Positions 35,108-43,366 of a stretch of DNA of 64,000 bases are shown here, piece by piece. The notes below the pieces were generated by a model, which was not told the origin of the DNA, did not search any database, and saw only the letters and a program-made list of their open reading frames with translations. The stretch is from Comamonas antarctica. Its GTDB lineage: Bacteria > Pseudomonadota > Gammaproteobacteria > Burkholderiales > Burkholderiaceae_C. The stretch is from contig NZ_CP054841.1 in the NCBI RefSeq assembly GCF_013363755.1, positions 558,001 through 622,000 of the forward strand, in the 5' to 3' direction. Position 1 is the first letter of the stretch. The number at the start of each line of letters is the position of its first letter. The position numbers and the translations under genes are program-made.

Positions 35108-36574
35108 TCAGTTATCGGCCGCGCTCAAAGCCCGCACCCCAACGCCCCAAACGCGATCCGCATATTCACTCCCATCCATCTCATCCCCCTCCACCCTTTG
35201 CAGATGCCGGACCTGCCATTCCCGGTCCGCCAGGAACAGGTCGCGGCCGATGGCTGATACCAGCCGCGGCACGTTGTGGCGCAGGCTGCCGGTATCGCCG
35301 ACCGGGCGGCCGTGGCTGGCCATGGCCGGGGCGCCCAGGCAGTGGATGTCGGCGAGCCAGGGCGCGCTGCCCGGATCGGCCTCGGTGAAGGCAAAGCCCG
35401 CATCGAGATAGGGATGGCGGCCCAGCTCCGCGTCCGGGTTGCCCCACTCGGGGCGGTAGTGCCGGGCCCAGGTTGCAATCTGCGGCGCGATGCGCGCCAG
35501 TTCGGGCCGCGCCGCGAGGTCGACGGCGTAGCCCGTGCCCAGCACCAGATGGTCGAACACAAAGCGGCCATCGGAGGCATCGAGCACGATGTGCTCGCCC
35601 TGCTCGCGCAGTTCATGCCATTCGCTGCCCAGATGCAGGTGGAAGTTGTCGAACGCCGCGGCGCGCTGCACGGCGTGGCGCGGCGGGGCGCCGCCGCTTG
35701 CGCGGTAGGCGCGCATCAGTTGCCAGCGGTCGGCGTCGGGCAGGGTGTGAAAGAACTCGAAGGCGCCGACATGCGAGAAAGCCTTCATGCGGCTGCCGCG
35801 CGCGATATCGGCGCGGCGCGCAAACAGATGCACTTCGGCTGCGCCCTGCTCCAGCGCCGTGGCCGCCGCGTCAAAGGCCGAGGCACCCGCGCCCAGCACC
35901 GCCACGCGCTGGCCGGCCAGATCGGGCAGCGGCGCATGGGTATGCGAGTAGCGCGTGGGCGCCAGGGCCTCGCGCACCTGCGGCGGAATGCGCGGCACGC
36001 CGCAGCCGTCGACGCCTGTCGACAGCACCAGCTTGCGCGTGACTTCGGTGGCGATGCGGCCATCGGGCAGGCGCAGCGTCAGCTGCAGGCCCCGGCCCGG
36101 CAGCGCTTCGATATCCAGCAGCCGCGTCTCGTTGCGGATGGCGCTGCCCGTGGCCGCGCGGTACCAGCGCAGATAGTCGGCCCAGGCCAGGCGCGGAATG
36201 CGTTCCAGCGCGGCATAGGCCGCCGCGCCCTGCGTGGCTGAATACCAGGCCTCGAAACTCAGCGCGCCAATGCCGGACTCGGGACCGGTCAAGGCCTTGG
36301 CGGTGCGCAGCGTAGGCATGCGCGCCACCGTGGACCACACGCCTTCGCGGCCGGCTGCGTTCTGGTCGATGGTGGCGATGCGGCCAATGCCCGCGCGCCG
36401 CAGCGCAAGCCCCATCGCCATGCCGCTTTGGCCGCCGCCGACGATGAACACATCGTGGTCGGTGCCCGCGCGCGGCGGCACCCAGTCGGCGGGCGCGTCG
36501 CGCAGCAGTTGCATGTCGCGGCGTACCGCCGCAGCCAGGGCCTGCTCCGCGGTCGTGAAGCTACTGTTGGACAT
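35108..36574 (-). CDS. FAD-dependent NAD(P)-binding monooxygenase/oxidoreductase
   Basis: A 488-residue two-dinucleotide-domain flavoprotein. The FAD site is VFIVGGGQSGMAMGLALRRA (near residue 45) and the NAD(P) site is VAVLGAGASAFDAA in the middle. VLGTGYAVDL in the C-terminal third matches the ATG motif region of class B flavin monooxygenases. It likely oxygenates an amine, ketone or sulfur compound. ATG 36574 leaves a 4-base gap to the TctC stop; a GTG at 36586 would overlap it. It is co-transcribed with the TctC receptor upstream. Confidence 0.88.
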   Translation of the reverse strand: MSNSSFTTAEQALAAAVRRDMQLLRDAPADWVPPRAGTDHDVFIVGGGQSGMAMGLALRRAGIGRIATIDQNAAGREGVWSTVARMPTLRTAKALTGPESGIGALSFEAWYSATQGAAAYAALERIPRLAWADYLRWYRAATGSAIRNETRLLDIEALPGRGLQLTLRLPDGRIATEVTRKLVLSTGVDGCGVPRIPPQVREALAPTRYSHTHAPLPDLAGQRVAVLGAGASAFDAAATALEQGAAEVHLFARRADIARGSRMKAFSHVGAFEFFHTLPDADRWQLMRAYRASGGAPPRHAVQRAAAFDNFHLHLGSEWHELREQGEHIVLDASDGRFVFDHLVLGTGYAVDLAARPELARIAPQIATWARHYRPEWGNPDAELGRHPYLDAGFAFTEADPGSAPWLADIHCLGAPAMASHGRPVGDTGSLRHNVPRLVSAIGRDLFLADREWQVRHLQRVEGDEMDGSEYADRVWGVGVRALSAADN

Positions 36575-36578
36575 GGTG

Positions 36579-37568
36579 TCAGCCACGGATCTGCGCCGCC
36601 TGGATCACGCGGTTGTTCAATGCGATCTCGGCCTTGATCAGCTCGGTGATCTGCTGCTGCTGCAATGGCAGGATCTCCACGCCCAGCGCCTGCAGTTCCT
36701 TGACCACGGCGGGCTTGGCGGCGATCTCGGCATAGGCCTTGAGCAAGGCCTCGACGACCGGCTTGGGCGTGTTGCGCGGCACCGCCGCCAGGAAGAAGTT
36801 CGTCGCCTCCCACTTGGGCACGCCGGCCTCGTCGATGCTGGGCACGCCGGGCAGATCGGGCGCCGAGCGCGCGCCGCTGAAGGCCAGGCCGCGCAGGCGG
36901 CCGTCGCGCACATACTGGCCAGCCAGCGGGTCGAGCACCAGTTGCACATGGCCGGCCAGCGCGTCGCTCACGGCCAGCGCCGAGCCGCGGTAGGGCACAT
37001 GCACGATGTCGATGCCAGTGCGCTGGCGCAGGTATTCGCCGGCAATATGGCCGCCCGTGCCGTTGCCCGCGGTGCCGTAGTTGATCTTGCCGGGGTTGGC
37101 GCGCGCATAGGCAATCAGCTCGGCCAGGCTGCGGATCGGCAGCGCCGGGTTGACCGCGAGCACGAAGCGCACATGGCCCAGGAACCCCACGGGAACCAGG
37201 TCATTGAGCGGGTCGTAGGGCGCGCCGATCACCTGCGGCGCCGAGGTCAGGTTGCCGCTTGAGGCATTGAGCAGCGTGTAGCCGTCGGGCACGACCTGCA
37301 CCACGGCATTGGTGCCCAGCGTGCCGCCCGCGCCGCCGCGGTTGTCGATGACCACCGGCTGGCCCAGCAGCGCCGACAGTTCGCGCCCGGTGATGCGCGC
37401 CACCAGGTCGTTGGTGCCGCCCGGCGGATAGGGGCTGACCAGGTGCAGCGCGCGCTGCGGATAGCCGCTGCCGGCATTGGCGGCCTGCGCCAGTGGCGGC
37501 CATGCGGGAATGGACACAGTGCCGGCGCCGGCGAGCAGCAGGCGGCGGCGGGACAGGGAAGCAGTCAT
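36579..37568 (-). CDS. Bug/TctC-type receptor (copy 5)
   Basis: A 329-residue periplasmic receptor. The N-terminus MTASLSRRRLLLAGAGTV carries a twin-Arg-like RRR before a hydrophobic segment, so Tat export is possible instead of Sec. Then comes ALHLVSPYPPGGTNDLVARI and IVHVPYRGSALAVSDALAGH. It is divergent from an IclR regulator and precedes the flavoprotein, suggesting a small uptake-oxidation unit under IclR control. The start is placed at ATG 37568, 10 bases from a strong inverted repeat. Confidence 0.93.
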   Translation of the reverse strand: MTASLSRRRLLLAGAGTVSIPAWPPLAQAANAGSGYPQRALHLVSPYPPGGTNDLVARITGRELSALLGQPVVIDNRGGAGGTLGTNAVVQVVPDGYTLLNASSGNLTSAPQVIGAPYDPLNDLVPVGFLGHVRFVLAVNPALPIRSLAELIAYARANPGKINYGTAGNGTGGHIAGEYLRQRTGIDIVHVPYRGSALAVSDALAGHVQLVLDPLAGQYVRDGRLRGLAFSGARSAPDLPGVPSIDEAGVPKWEATNFFLAAVPRNTPKPVVEALLKAYAEIAAKPAVVKELQALGVEILPLQQQQITELIKAEIALNNRVIQAAQIRG

Positions 37569-37577
37569 TGCAGCTCG

Positions 37578-37608
37578 TGAAAAAGTGGAAGATACTTCCC
37601 ATTTTTCA
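37578..37608. promoter_or_regulatory. inverted-repeat operator between tctC (copy 5) and iclR
   Basis: Arms TGAAAAAGTGGAAG and CTTCCCATTTTTCA around a 3-base centre match at 12 of 14 positions. The site lies 10 bases before the tctC start and 91 bases before the iclR start. It is the obvious binding site for the divergent IclR-type regulator and would control both promoters. Confidence 0.65.
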
Positions 37609-37698
37609 AAGCGGCAGCGATTCGGGCAAGGTAGAAATCCGCATATATTCATGCGTCCTGCGTTGCGTCCCGGTTTTCCCGTCGCGCCGTGCTCACCG

Positions 37699-38505
37699 AT
37701 GCCTCCACGCTCCGATGCTTCCCCCTCCGTCCAGGATTCCAGCGCCCTCGCGCGCGGCTTGGCGATTCTCGACTGCCTGCTGCGGGCCGCACGGCCGCTG
37801 ACGCTGGCCGAGATTGCCCAGGCCACGCAGCTGCCTTCGAGCACGGCGCACCGCCAGCTGCAGTTGCTGGAGCAATTGGGCCGCACCTACCGCGATGCCG
37901 CGGGCCGGCATTGCGCGGGCGCGGCAACGCTGGCGCCGCTGCCGCTGGACCATCCGCTGAACCTGCTGCGGCGCGACGCCACCGACGTGCTGCGCCAGTT
38001 GCAAAGCCAGTTCTCGGCAACCGCGGTGCTGACGGTGTTTCTCGGCCATCAGCGGCTGGTGATCGAAGCCATCACCGGCCAGCATGCGATTGCGCCCTAT
38101 ATCGGCACCCAGGCGCATGCGCCGTTGCACTGCTCGGTATCGGGCAAGCTGCTGCTGAGCACGCTCGATGCGGCGGCGCGCGCGCAGTTGCTGGGCCCTT
38201 CGCCCTACGCGGCACGCACGGCCGCCACGCTCACCAGCCGCAAGGCGCTGGAGGCGCAACTGGAGCGCATTGCTCGGGAGCGCTTGGCAGTGAATCTGGA
38301 AGAGAACGTCGAGGGCATCTGCGCCCAGGGCGTGCTGGTGTCCACCGCCGCCGGGCAGGCCATCGGCGCGCTGGCGCTCACCGGGGCCAGCGCGCTGTTC
38401 TCGCCGGAACTGCGGGCTGCGATGCTGCCGGTGCTGACGCGCAATGCCAATCTGCTCGGGGCGTCGCTGTCGGCGCATGCGGTGGCGCGGCTGCTGGCGG
38501 CGTGA
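37699..38505 (+). CDS. IclR-family transcriptional regulator
   Basis: A 268-residue regulator. The N-terminal winged helix (LARGLAILDCLLRAARPLTL, then TQLPSSTAHRQLQLLEQLG) is followed by the IclR effector domain with HCSVSGKLLLSTL and NLEENVEGICAQGVLV. It likely represses or activates the divergent tctC-flavoprotein unit in response to its substrate. ATG 37699 (MPPRSDASPS) is chosen; ATG 37651 in the same frame would overlap the AT-rich promoter. Confidence 0.92.
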   Translation: MPPRSDASPSVQDSSALARGLAILDCLLRAARPLTLAEIAQATQLPSSTAHRQLQLLEQLGRTYRDAAGRHCAGAATLAPLPLDHPLNLLRRDATDVLRQLQSQFSATAVLTVFLGHQRLVIEAITGQHAIAPYIGTQAHAPLHCSVSGKLLLSTLDAAARAQLLGPSPYAARTAATLTSRKALEAQLERIARERLAVNLEENVEGICAQGVLVSTAAGQAIGALALTGASALFSPELRAAMLPVLTRNANLLGASLSAHAVARLLAA

Positions 38506-38545
38506 GGCGGGGTGGGATGGTCGGCGCACCGGTTGTAAGATCTGG

Positions 38546-38578
38546 CCGTTCATCCTTCGACGGGCTCAGGACGAACGG
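38546..38578. repeat. 33-bp palindromic intergenic repeat, possible terminator
   Basis: Arms CCGTTC and GAACGG, extended by TCCT and AGGA, enclose TCGACGGGCTC. The core CTTCGACGGGCTCAGGACGA resembles short palindromes scattered through many proteobacterial genomes, which I recognise but cannot check. It lies between convergent iclR and LLM genes, where it could end transcription from both sides. Confidence 0.65.
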
Positions 38579-38608
38579 TGAGCTGCGGACGCAGGCACCT
38601 GCAGATTT

Positions 38609-39931
38609 TTAGCGGCTGAAACGCGATTTCGGCACTGCCAGGCCGAGGTTTTCCCGCAGCGTCTCGCCCGCATAGCCCTGGGGCAGATAGCCGCGCCGGC
38701 GCAGCAGGGGCACGACCTGTTCGGCGAAATCGGCGAGTCCGCCCGGCATGAAGGGCGGGATGATGTTGAAGCCGTCGCCCGCGCCGGCCTCGTACAGGTC
38801 GATCAGCCCCTGCGCCACCTGCTCCGGCGTGCCTACCAGCTCGATATGGCCGCGCATGCCGCCGAAATAGCGCGCCGCCGCGGCCACCGTCAGCGGCCCG
38901 CGCGCGCGCAGGCCGGCGAGGATACCCAGCACGCTGCGCTGGCCGTTGGCCGCGGGCTGGAGTTCGGGCAGCTCGTCTTCGAAGCGCAGATGCGACAGCT
39001 CAAGGCCCAGCTGGTTGCCCAGCACGAACCGGCCATGCTCCAGGTCGACGCCCTGATCCATCTGCCGCACCAGCGCGCGCGCCTCGGCCTCGGTGGCGCC
39101 CAGCACCGGAATCACGCCAGGCATCACGATCACCTCGCGCGGCGTGCGACCGAAATCCGGCAGCGCGGCGTGGAAGCTGCGGCGAAACGCCACCGCGGCT
39201 GCAAGCGTCGACTGGCGCGTGAAGATCAGCTCGCCCACGCGCGCGCCGAGCTGCGTGCCCGGAATGGAGGAACCCGCCTGCACCAGCACCGCCTGCCCCT
39301 GCGGGCTGCGCGGCACGGGAATCGGCCCGCGCACCTGGTAGTGCCGGCCCTGGTGATGGAGCGCATGCACGCGCTGCGGGTCGACAAAGCGGCCGCCGGC
39401 CTTGTCGCGCACGAAGGCGTCATCGTCGAAGCTGTCCCACAGCCCGCGCACCACGTCGACGAACTCCTCGGCCAGCGCGTAGCGCTGCTCATGCGGCGGC
39501 AGCTGGTGGTGGTTGAAGTTCTCGGCCACGCCGGCCGAATACGAGGTCACCACGTTCCAGCCCGCGCGGCCGTTGCTCAGCTGGTCGAGCGAGCCGATCT
39601 GGCGCGCGACGATATACGGCGCGCTGTAGGTGGTCGACATGGTCGCCACCAGGCCGATGCCCGGTGTCGTGGCCGCAATCGCCGACAGCGTGGCCACGGG
39701 ATCGAGCCGGCGCAGGCGCGAGCCGCTTTCTCCGAGCGAGGTATCGAGCGAATCGCCCAGGAAGAGCGCATCGAAGCCCGCGGCCTGGGCCATGGCCGCC
39801 GCCTGGCGGTGGGCTTCGAAGATGCTGGCATGGCTCACGGCCTGGGGCAGGCGCCAGCCGGCCGAGTGGAAGCCGTCGGTGAAATGGAAGTAGCCGAGTT
39901 TGAGAAAGTCCCTGCGCGTCTTGCCGGTCAT
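38609..39931 (-). CDS. LLM-class flavin monooxygenase (NtaA/SnaA/DszA type)
   Basis: A 440-residue bacterial-luciferase-like monooxygenase. FHFTDGFHSAGWRLP and GRAGWNVVTSYS are hallmarks of the NtaA/SnaA/DszA branch, which uses reduced FMN from a separate reductase to oxidise chelators, sulfones or xenobiotic sulfur compounds. No reductase gene is adjacent. Upstream in the divergent gap is a 16-bp perfect palindrome, so it is probably regulated. ATG 39931. Confidence 0.93.
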   Translation of the reverse strand: MTGKTRRDFLKLGYFHFTDGFHSAGWRLPQAVSHASIFEAHRQAAAMAQAAGFDALFLGDSLDTSLGESGSRLRRLDPVATLSAIAATTPGIGLVATMSTTYSAPYIVARQIGSLDQLSNGRAGWNVVTSYSAGVAENFNHHQLPPHEQRYALAEEFVDVVRGLWDSFDDDAFVRDKAGGRFVDPQRVHALHHQGRHYQVRGPIPVPRSPQGQAVLVQAGSSIPGTQLGARVGELIFTRQSTLAAAVAFRRSFHAALPDFGRTPREVIVMPGVIPVLGATEAEARALVRQMDQGVDLEHGRFVLGNQLGLELSHLRFEDELPELQPAANGQRSVLGILAGLRARGPLTVAAAARYFGGMRGHIELVGTPEQVAQGLIDLYEAGAGDGFNIIPPFMPGGLADFAEQVVPLLRRRGYLPQGYAGETLRENLGLAVPKSRFSR

Positions 39932-40041
39932 ATGGTTCCGCCCGCTGCCCCTGCGGAAGGCAGCCTGAAAAAGTTCGCTTCAAAAATGGAAAGCTTGTTC
40001 CGAATTTGACCGCGATCCGGCGTATCCGTTGGCGCGTTTTT

Positions 40042-40057
40042 CGCATATCGATATGCG
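40042..40057. promoter_or_regulatory. perfect 16-bp palindrome upstream of the LLM monooxygenase
   Basis: CGCATATCGATATGCG is fully symmetric. It lies in the 202-bp gap between the minus-strand LLM gene (start 39931) and the plus-strand recombinase gene (start 40134). It is a good dimer-binding operator candidate; neither neighbour is a regulator. Confidence 0.55.
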
Positions 40058-40133
40058 GGGTTGATGCCGCGCCGGGCGCGCGCGGCGGCGCGCAAATATA
40101 TGATGCGGGCATCCGTTTCCCCCCGACATCCGC

Positions 40134-42257
40134 ATGCCCGACGCCCTTGGCCTGCCCCCCGGCCCGCCCATCGACCGCCTCCAAGTCGTCGATATCGAAG
40201 AAGACCCGCCCGCGCCGGAGGCGGCAGAGCGCCCGAAGCGCCGGCGCGGCCGCCCGCCGGGCGCAAAAGCCAGGATCGCCAGCGCCGGCGCGCGCATCTC
40301 CGCGAGCGAGACCTCGTTCATGCGCGCGGTGCTGCAGGGCGTCGATGAAAAGCTGGCCGCCAACCGCTACCTGCTGCATCTGGGCAGCATGGACCGGCGC
40401 GCCGCGGGCAGCTATCGCGAACAGCTGCAGCAGCGCATCAAACTGGCGCTGCTGAACCTGCCCGAACACCTGCCCCAGCGCGAGCAGGGCCCGCGCATCC
40501 TGGCGCAGCTGCTGGCGCGGCCCGAGCCCACGCCCGAGCTGCCGACGCTGGAGGAATTCGCCCAGGGCTTTGCCGAGGACATGTTCAGCGAGAAGGAGCT
40601 GATCGCGCTGTACCGCGAGCAGCTCGACGACCGTTTTGGCGAGTCCGGCCAGCGCGCCGGCCCCACGGCCGCCGAGATCCTGCGCGGCAAGCTCGAGGCG
40701 CTGCACTGGGTGCAGCTGCATGTCGCCCAGCACCCGCAGCCCGGCGACCCGACGCAGCTCTGGCTCGATGCGGCCATCTGCGCCAAGCTGCGCGTGCATG
40801 GCGTGCTGAGCCTGAGCGATGCCATCGGCTGGATCAACCTGCAGGGCCGGCGCTGGCACGCGCAGCTGCCCGGCGTCGGCCGCACGCGCGCGCAGCGCCT
40901 GCTGCTGTGGCTCAGCGACCACCAGGAGGCGATTGGCGTGCGCATCCACCACCGGATCGCGCAGGAGATGATCTACGCCGAGTTCACGCCCGCGGCCAGC
41001 CTGCTGCCCGAGACGCTGGGCAGTGCGCGCGGCACGCCCGAGATGTTCGGCCTGGTGCCGCTCGAAAGCCTGGCTTGGCCGCTCGATCTGCTGGGCGACG
41101 ACGGCCTGTTCCGCTCGCACCGCCCCAACACGCTCAAGGCGCACACCGACCGCGAGGCGGTGCAGGCCTGGTTTGCCACGCTGGCCGAGAAATCCGCGGC
41201 GACGCAGGACAGCTACCGGCGCGCCGTCGAACGGCTGGTGCTGTGGGCGCTGGTCGAGCGCCGCACCCACCTGTCGTCGCTGGCGACCGAGGATTTCATT
41301 GCCTTCAAGGCCTTTTTGCGCGCGCCGCCCGCGCACTGGTGCCAGAAGGCGCCGGTCACCAAGGGATCGGAGGACTGGCGCCCGCTGCGCGGCCCGCTGG
41401 CCGACCTGAGCATCCAGCAGACCATGAGCGCGATCGCCACCATGTACCGCGACTGGCATGCGAGCGGCTACCTCGATGCCAATGCGGTGGCCAGCGTGCG
41501 CGGCAGCAAGCGCCGGGACATGCAGATGGATGTGATGCGCTCGTTCTCCAACGAGGCGCTGCAGGCCATCCGCACGACGCTGCAGGAGATGCCCGACGGT
41601 CCGGTCAAGCGCCGGCTGCGCGCCGCCATCTTGCTGCTGCAGACCGCGGGCCTGCGCCGCGCCGAGGCCGTCAACATGACCTGGGGCCATATCGAGCGCG
41701 TGCGCCTGGACAACATGGAGTCCGACATCTGGGCGCTGCGCTTTGCCGGCAAGGGCAAGCGCGAACGCATGGTGCCGCTCAAGCCCGAGACGCTGCAGGC
41801 GCTCGAAGCCCATTACCAGGACCGCCTGGCACTGATTGAATCCGGCGCGCTGGCCAGCTACGCCGGGATGCCCAAAAAGGACTGCCCGCTGCTGGGCGTG
41901 CTGGACGAGCGCCTGGCGCTGGGCCACGCCGGCACCGTCGGCGACCTGGCCTCGAACGCGCGCCGCGAAACCAATGCCACCGGCGCGCTGTCGGCGGCGC
42001 GGCTGCATGGCGTGCTCAAGCAGTTCTTCCGCCAGGTGCAGCAGCAGCCCGGCGCGGGCGACACCGATTTCCTCAAGGCCTCGGCGCACTGGCTGCGCCA
42101 CACCTTTGCGCACCAGTCGCTGCGCTCGAGCGGCAAGGACCTGGCCGTGGTCCAGCAACTGCTGGGCCATGCCGACATCTCCACGACCGGCATCTACGTC
42201 AAGGCCGACATGTCCTCGCGCGTGGCCGCCGTGCTGGGCGTGGAAGCCGCGGTCTGA
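40134..42257 (+). CDS. tyrosine recombinase/integrase with long N-terminal region
   Basis: A 707-residue site-specific recombinase. The catalytic set is complete: Arg508 (TAGLRRAEAVNM), Lys542 region (GKGKRERMVPL), His652 and Arg655 (HWLRHTFAH), His679 (LLGHADIS) and Tyr688 (TTGIYVK). The first 330 residues carry a basic patch (PKRRRGRPPGAKARIAS) and a helical region found in a Burkholderiales-specific integrase group. No phage, cassette or att sites are nearby and codon use is normal, so it looks like a resident chromosomal recombinase. It ends 11 bases before crcB. Confidence 0.94.
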   Translation: MPDALGLPPGPPIDRLQVVDIEEDPPAPEAAERPKRRRGRPPGAKARIASAGARISASETSFMRAVLQGVDEKLAANRYLLHLGSMDRRAAGSYREQLQQRIKLALLNLPEHLPQREQGPRILAQLLARPEPTPELPTLEEFAQGFAEDMFSEKELIALYREQLDDRFGESGQRAGPTAAEILRGKLEALHWVQLHVAQHPQPGDPTQLWLDAAICAKLRVHGVLSLSDAIGWINLQGRRWHAQLPGVGRTRAQRLLLWLSDHQEAIGVRIHHRIAQEMIYAEFTPAASLLPETLGSARGTPEMFGLVPLESLAWPLDLLGDDGLFRSHRPNTLKAHTDREAVQAWFATLAEKSAATQDSYRRAVERLVLWALVERRTHLSSLATEDFIAFKAFLRAPPAHWCQKAPVTKGSEDWRPLRGPLADLSIQQTMSAIATMYRDWHASGYLDANAVASVRGSKRRDMQMDVMRSFSNEALQAIRTTLQEMPDGPVKRRLRAAILLLQTAGLRRAEAVNMTWGHIERVRLDNMESDIWALRFAGKGKRERMVPLKPETLQALEAHYQDRLALIESGALASYAGMPKKDCPLLGVLDERLALGHAGTVGDLASNARRETNATGALSAARLHGVLKQFFRQVQQQPGAGDTDFLKASAHWLRHTFAHQSLRSSGKDLAVVQQLLGHADISTTGIYVKADMSSRVAAVLGVEAAV

Positions 42258-42268
42258 GGGGGCAAGGC

Positions 42269-42643
42269 ATGGAATTCCTGCTGGTGTTTCTCGGCGGCGG
42301 CCTGGGCTCGGCCGCGCGCCATGGCGCCAACCTGCTGGCCGCGCGCTGGCTCGGCACGCAGTATCCGCTGGGCACGCTGGGCATCAACGTGCTGGGCGCG
42401 TTTGCCATGGGCGCGGTGGTCGAGTACGGGGCCGCGCGCAGCGGCCTGTCGCCGCAGGCGCGGCTGTTTCTCACCACCGGCATCCTGGGCGGCTTCACGA
42501 CCTTCTCGACCTTTGCGCTCGAGATCGGCGCACTGCAGCTGCGCGGCGAGATCGCGGCGTCCATCCTTTATGCGCTGGGCACGCTGGTGCTGGGTGTCGC
42601 CGGGCTGTATGCGGGCATGGCGCTGGTGCGGGCGCTGCAGTAG
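42269..42643 (+). CDS. crcB: fluoride exporter CrcB (Fluc)
   Basis: A 124-residue protein with four hydrophobic segments and the Fluc hallmarks GGGLGSAARH, NVLGAFAMG and GGFTTFSTFALE (the TTFSTF motif lines the fluoride path). It forms an inner-membrane dimer that removes fluoride. It starts only 11 bases after the recombinase stop, so no fluoride riboswitch precedes it and it may be read from the recombinase transcript. Confidence 0.95.
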   Translation: MEFLLVFLGGGLGSAARHGANLLAARWLGTQYPLGTLGINVLGAFAMGAVVEYGAARSGLSPQARLFLTTGILGGFTTFSTFALEIGALQLRGEIAASILYALGTLVLGVAGLYAGMALVRALQ

Positions 42644-42722
42644 GCGGCTGGTCGCGCGCGCAATCCGGGACCGCCACAGGGTCGGCAGGCCGGCTTGCCG
42701 GCGCGGCGCCATAATGCGCCAC

Positions 42723-42745
42723 CGCTATCCCTTTGTGGAATAGCG
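42723..42745. promoter_or_regulatory. operator upstream of trmO, same geometry as the modA operator
   Basis: CGCTATCCC-N5-GGAATAGCG (one mismatch in 9-bp arms), 17 bases before the trmO ATG. It matches the arms CGCTATTCC/GGAATAGCG and 5-base spacer of the repeat before modA at 43322, so the same regulator probably binds both. Confidence 0.6.
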
Positions 42746-42762
42746 AAACCGGGACATCCTCC

Positions 42763-43290
42763 ATGATCCACCAGCCGCTTCCCTCCCCGCCCATCGCGAT
42801 GCAGCCCATAGGCTTTGTGCGCAGTCCGTTCCAGTCGCTGCAGGGCATGCCCATCCAGACCGCGGCCGCGGCGCATGCCGAGGGCTGGCTCGATGTGCTG
42901 CCGGCGTTCCAGCCCGGGCTGCGCGATATCGAGGGCTTCGAATACCTGGTTCTGCTCACGCATCTGCACCAGGCCGGCGAGCAACTGGAGGTCGTGCCGT
43001 TCATGGACACCGTGCGCCACGGCGTGTTTGCCACGCGCGCGCCGGCGCGGCCCAACCGCATCGGCCTGTCCATCGTCCGGCTGCTGCGGGTCTGCGGCGG
43101 CCAGCTGCATTTCGCGGGCAACGACATGCTCGACGGCACGCCGGTCTTGGACATCAAGCCCTATGTGCCCGCGCTCGACGTGCGCCAGACCGAGCGCATC
43201 GGCTGGTTCGAGCAGGGACTGGAGCGCTTGCCAACCACGCTTTCCGACGAACGCGCGTTGTCGCCGGACGCCGTTGCCGCCAGGACTTGA
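42763..43290 (+). CDS. trmO: tRNA (N6-threonylcarbamoyladenosine-37 N6)-methyltransferase TrmO
   Basis: A 175-residue TrmO/TsaA protein. QPIGFVRSPF, RPNRIGLSIVRLL and DIKPYVPALD are the family hallmarks. It uses SAM to methylate t6A37 of tRNAs reading ACC/ACU. ATG 42763 is chosen; an internal ATG at about 42799 also begins a plausible protein. It lies 76 bases before modA and may be grouped with mod genes because homologues are sometimes found next to molybdate genes. A CGCTATCCC-type operator precedes it. Confidence 0.9.
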   Translation: MIHQPLPSPPIAMQPIGFVRSPFQSLQGMPIQTAAAAHAEGWLDVLPAFQPGLRDIEGFEYLVLLTHLHQAGEQLEVVPFMDTVRHGVFATRAPARPNRIGLSIVRLLRVCGGQLHFAGNDMLDGTPVLDIKPYVPALDVRQTERIGWFEQGLERLPTTLSDERALSPDAVAART

Positions 43291-43321
43291 GCTCGCTCCA
43301 AGGTCGGATACCTCTTGTTAT

Positions 43322-43354
43322 GATTTCGCTATTCCGTTTTGGAATAGCGAAATC
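43322..43354. promoter_or_regulatory. perfect inverted-repeat operator upstream of modA
   Basis: GATTTCGCTATTCC-N5-GGAATAGCGAAATC has perfect 14-bp arms and ends 12 bases before the modA ATG, so a bound protein would block transcription. The CGCTAT core resembles ModE-type molybdate operators (CGNTAT...ATANCG). No modE gene is in the window, so the regulator must be encoded elsewhere. Confidence 0.75.
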
Positions 43355-43366
43355 AAAGGATCCGAG

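Noticed and set aside
39489..42170. 893-codon minus-strand frame opposite the recombinase
   Set aside because: Shadow of the recombinase and LLM genes; low-complexity composition and no motifs.
42240..42269. Fluoride riboswitch before crcB
   Set aside because: Only 11 bases lie between the recombinase stop and the crcB start, too few for an aptamer.
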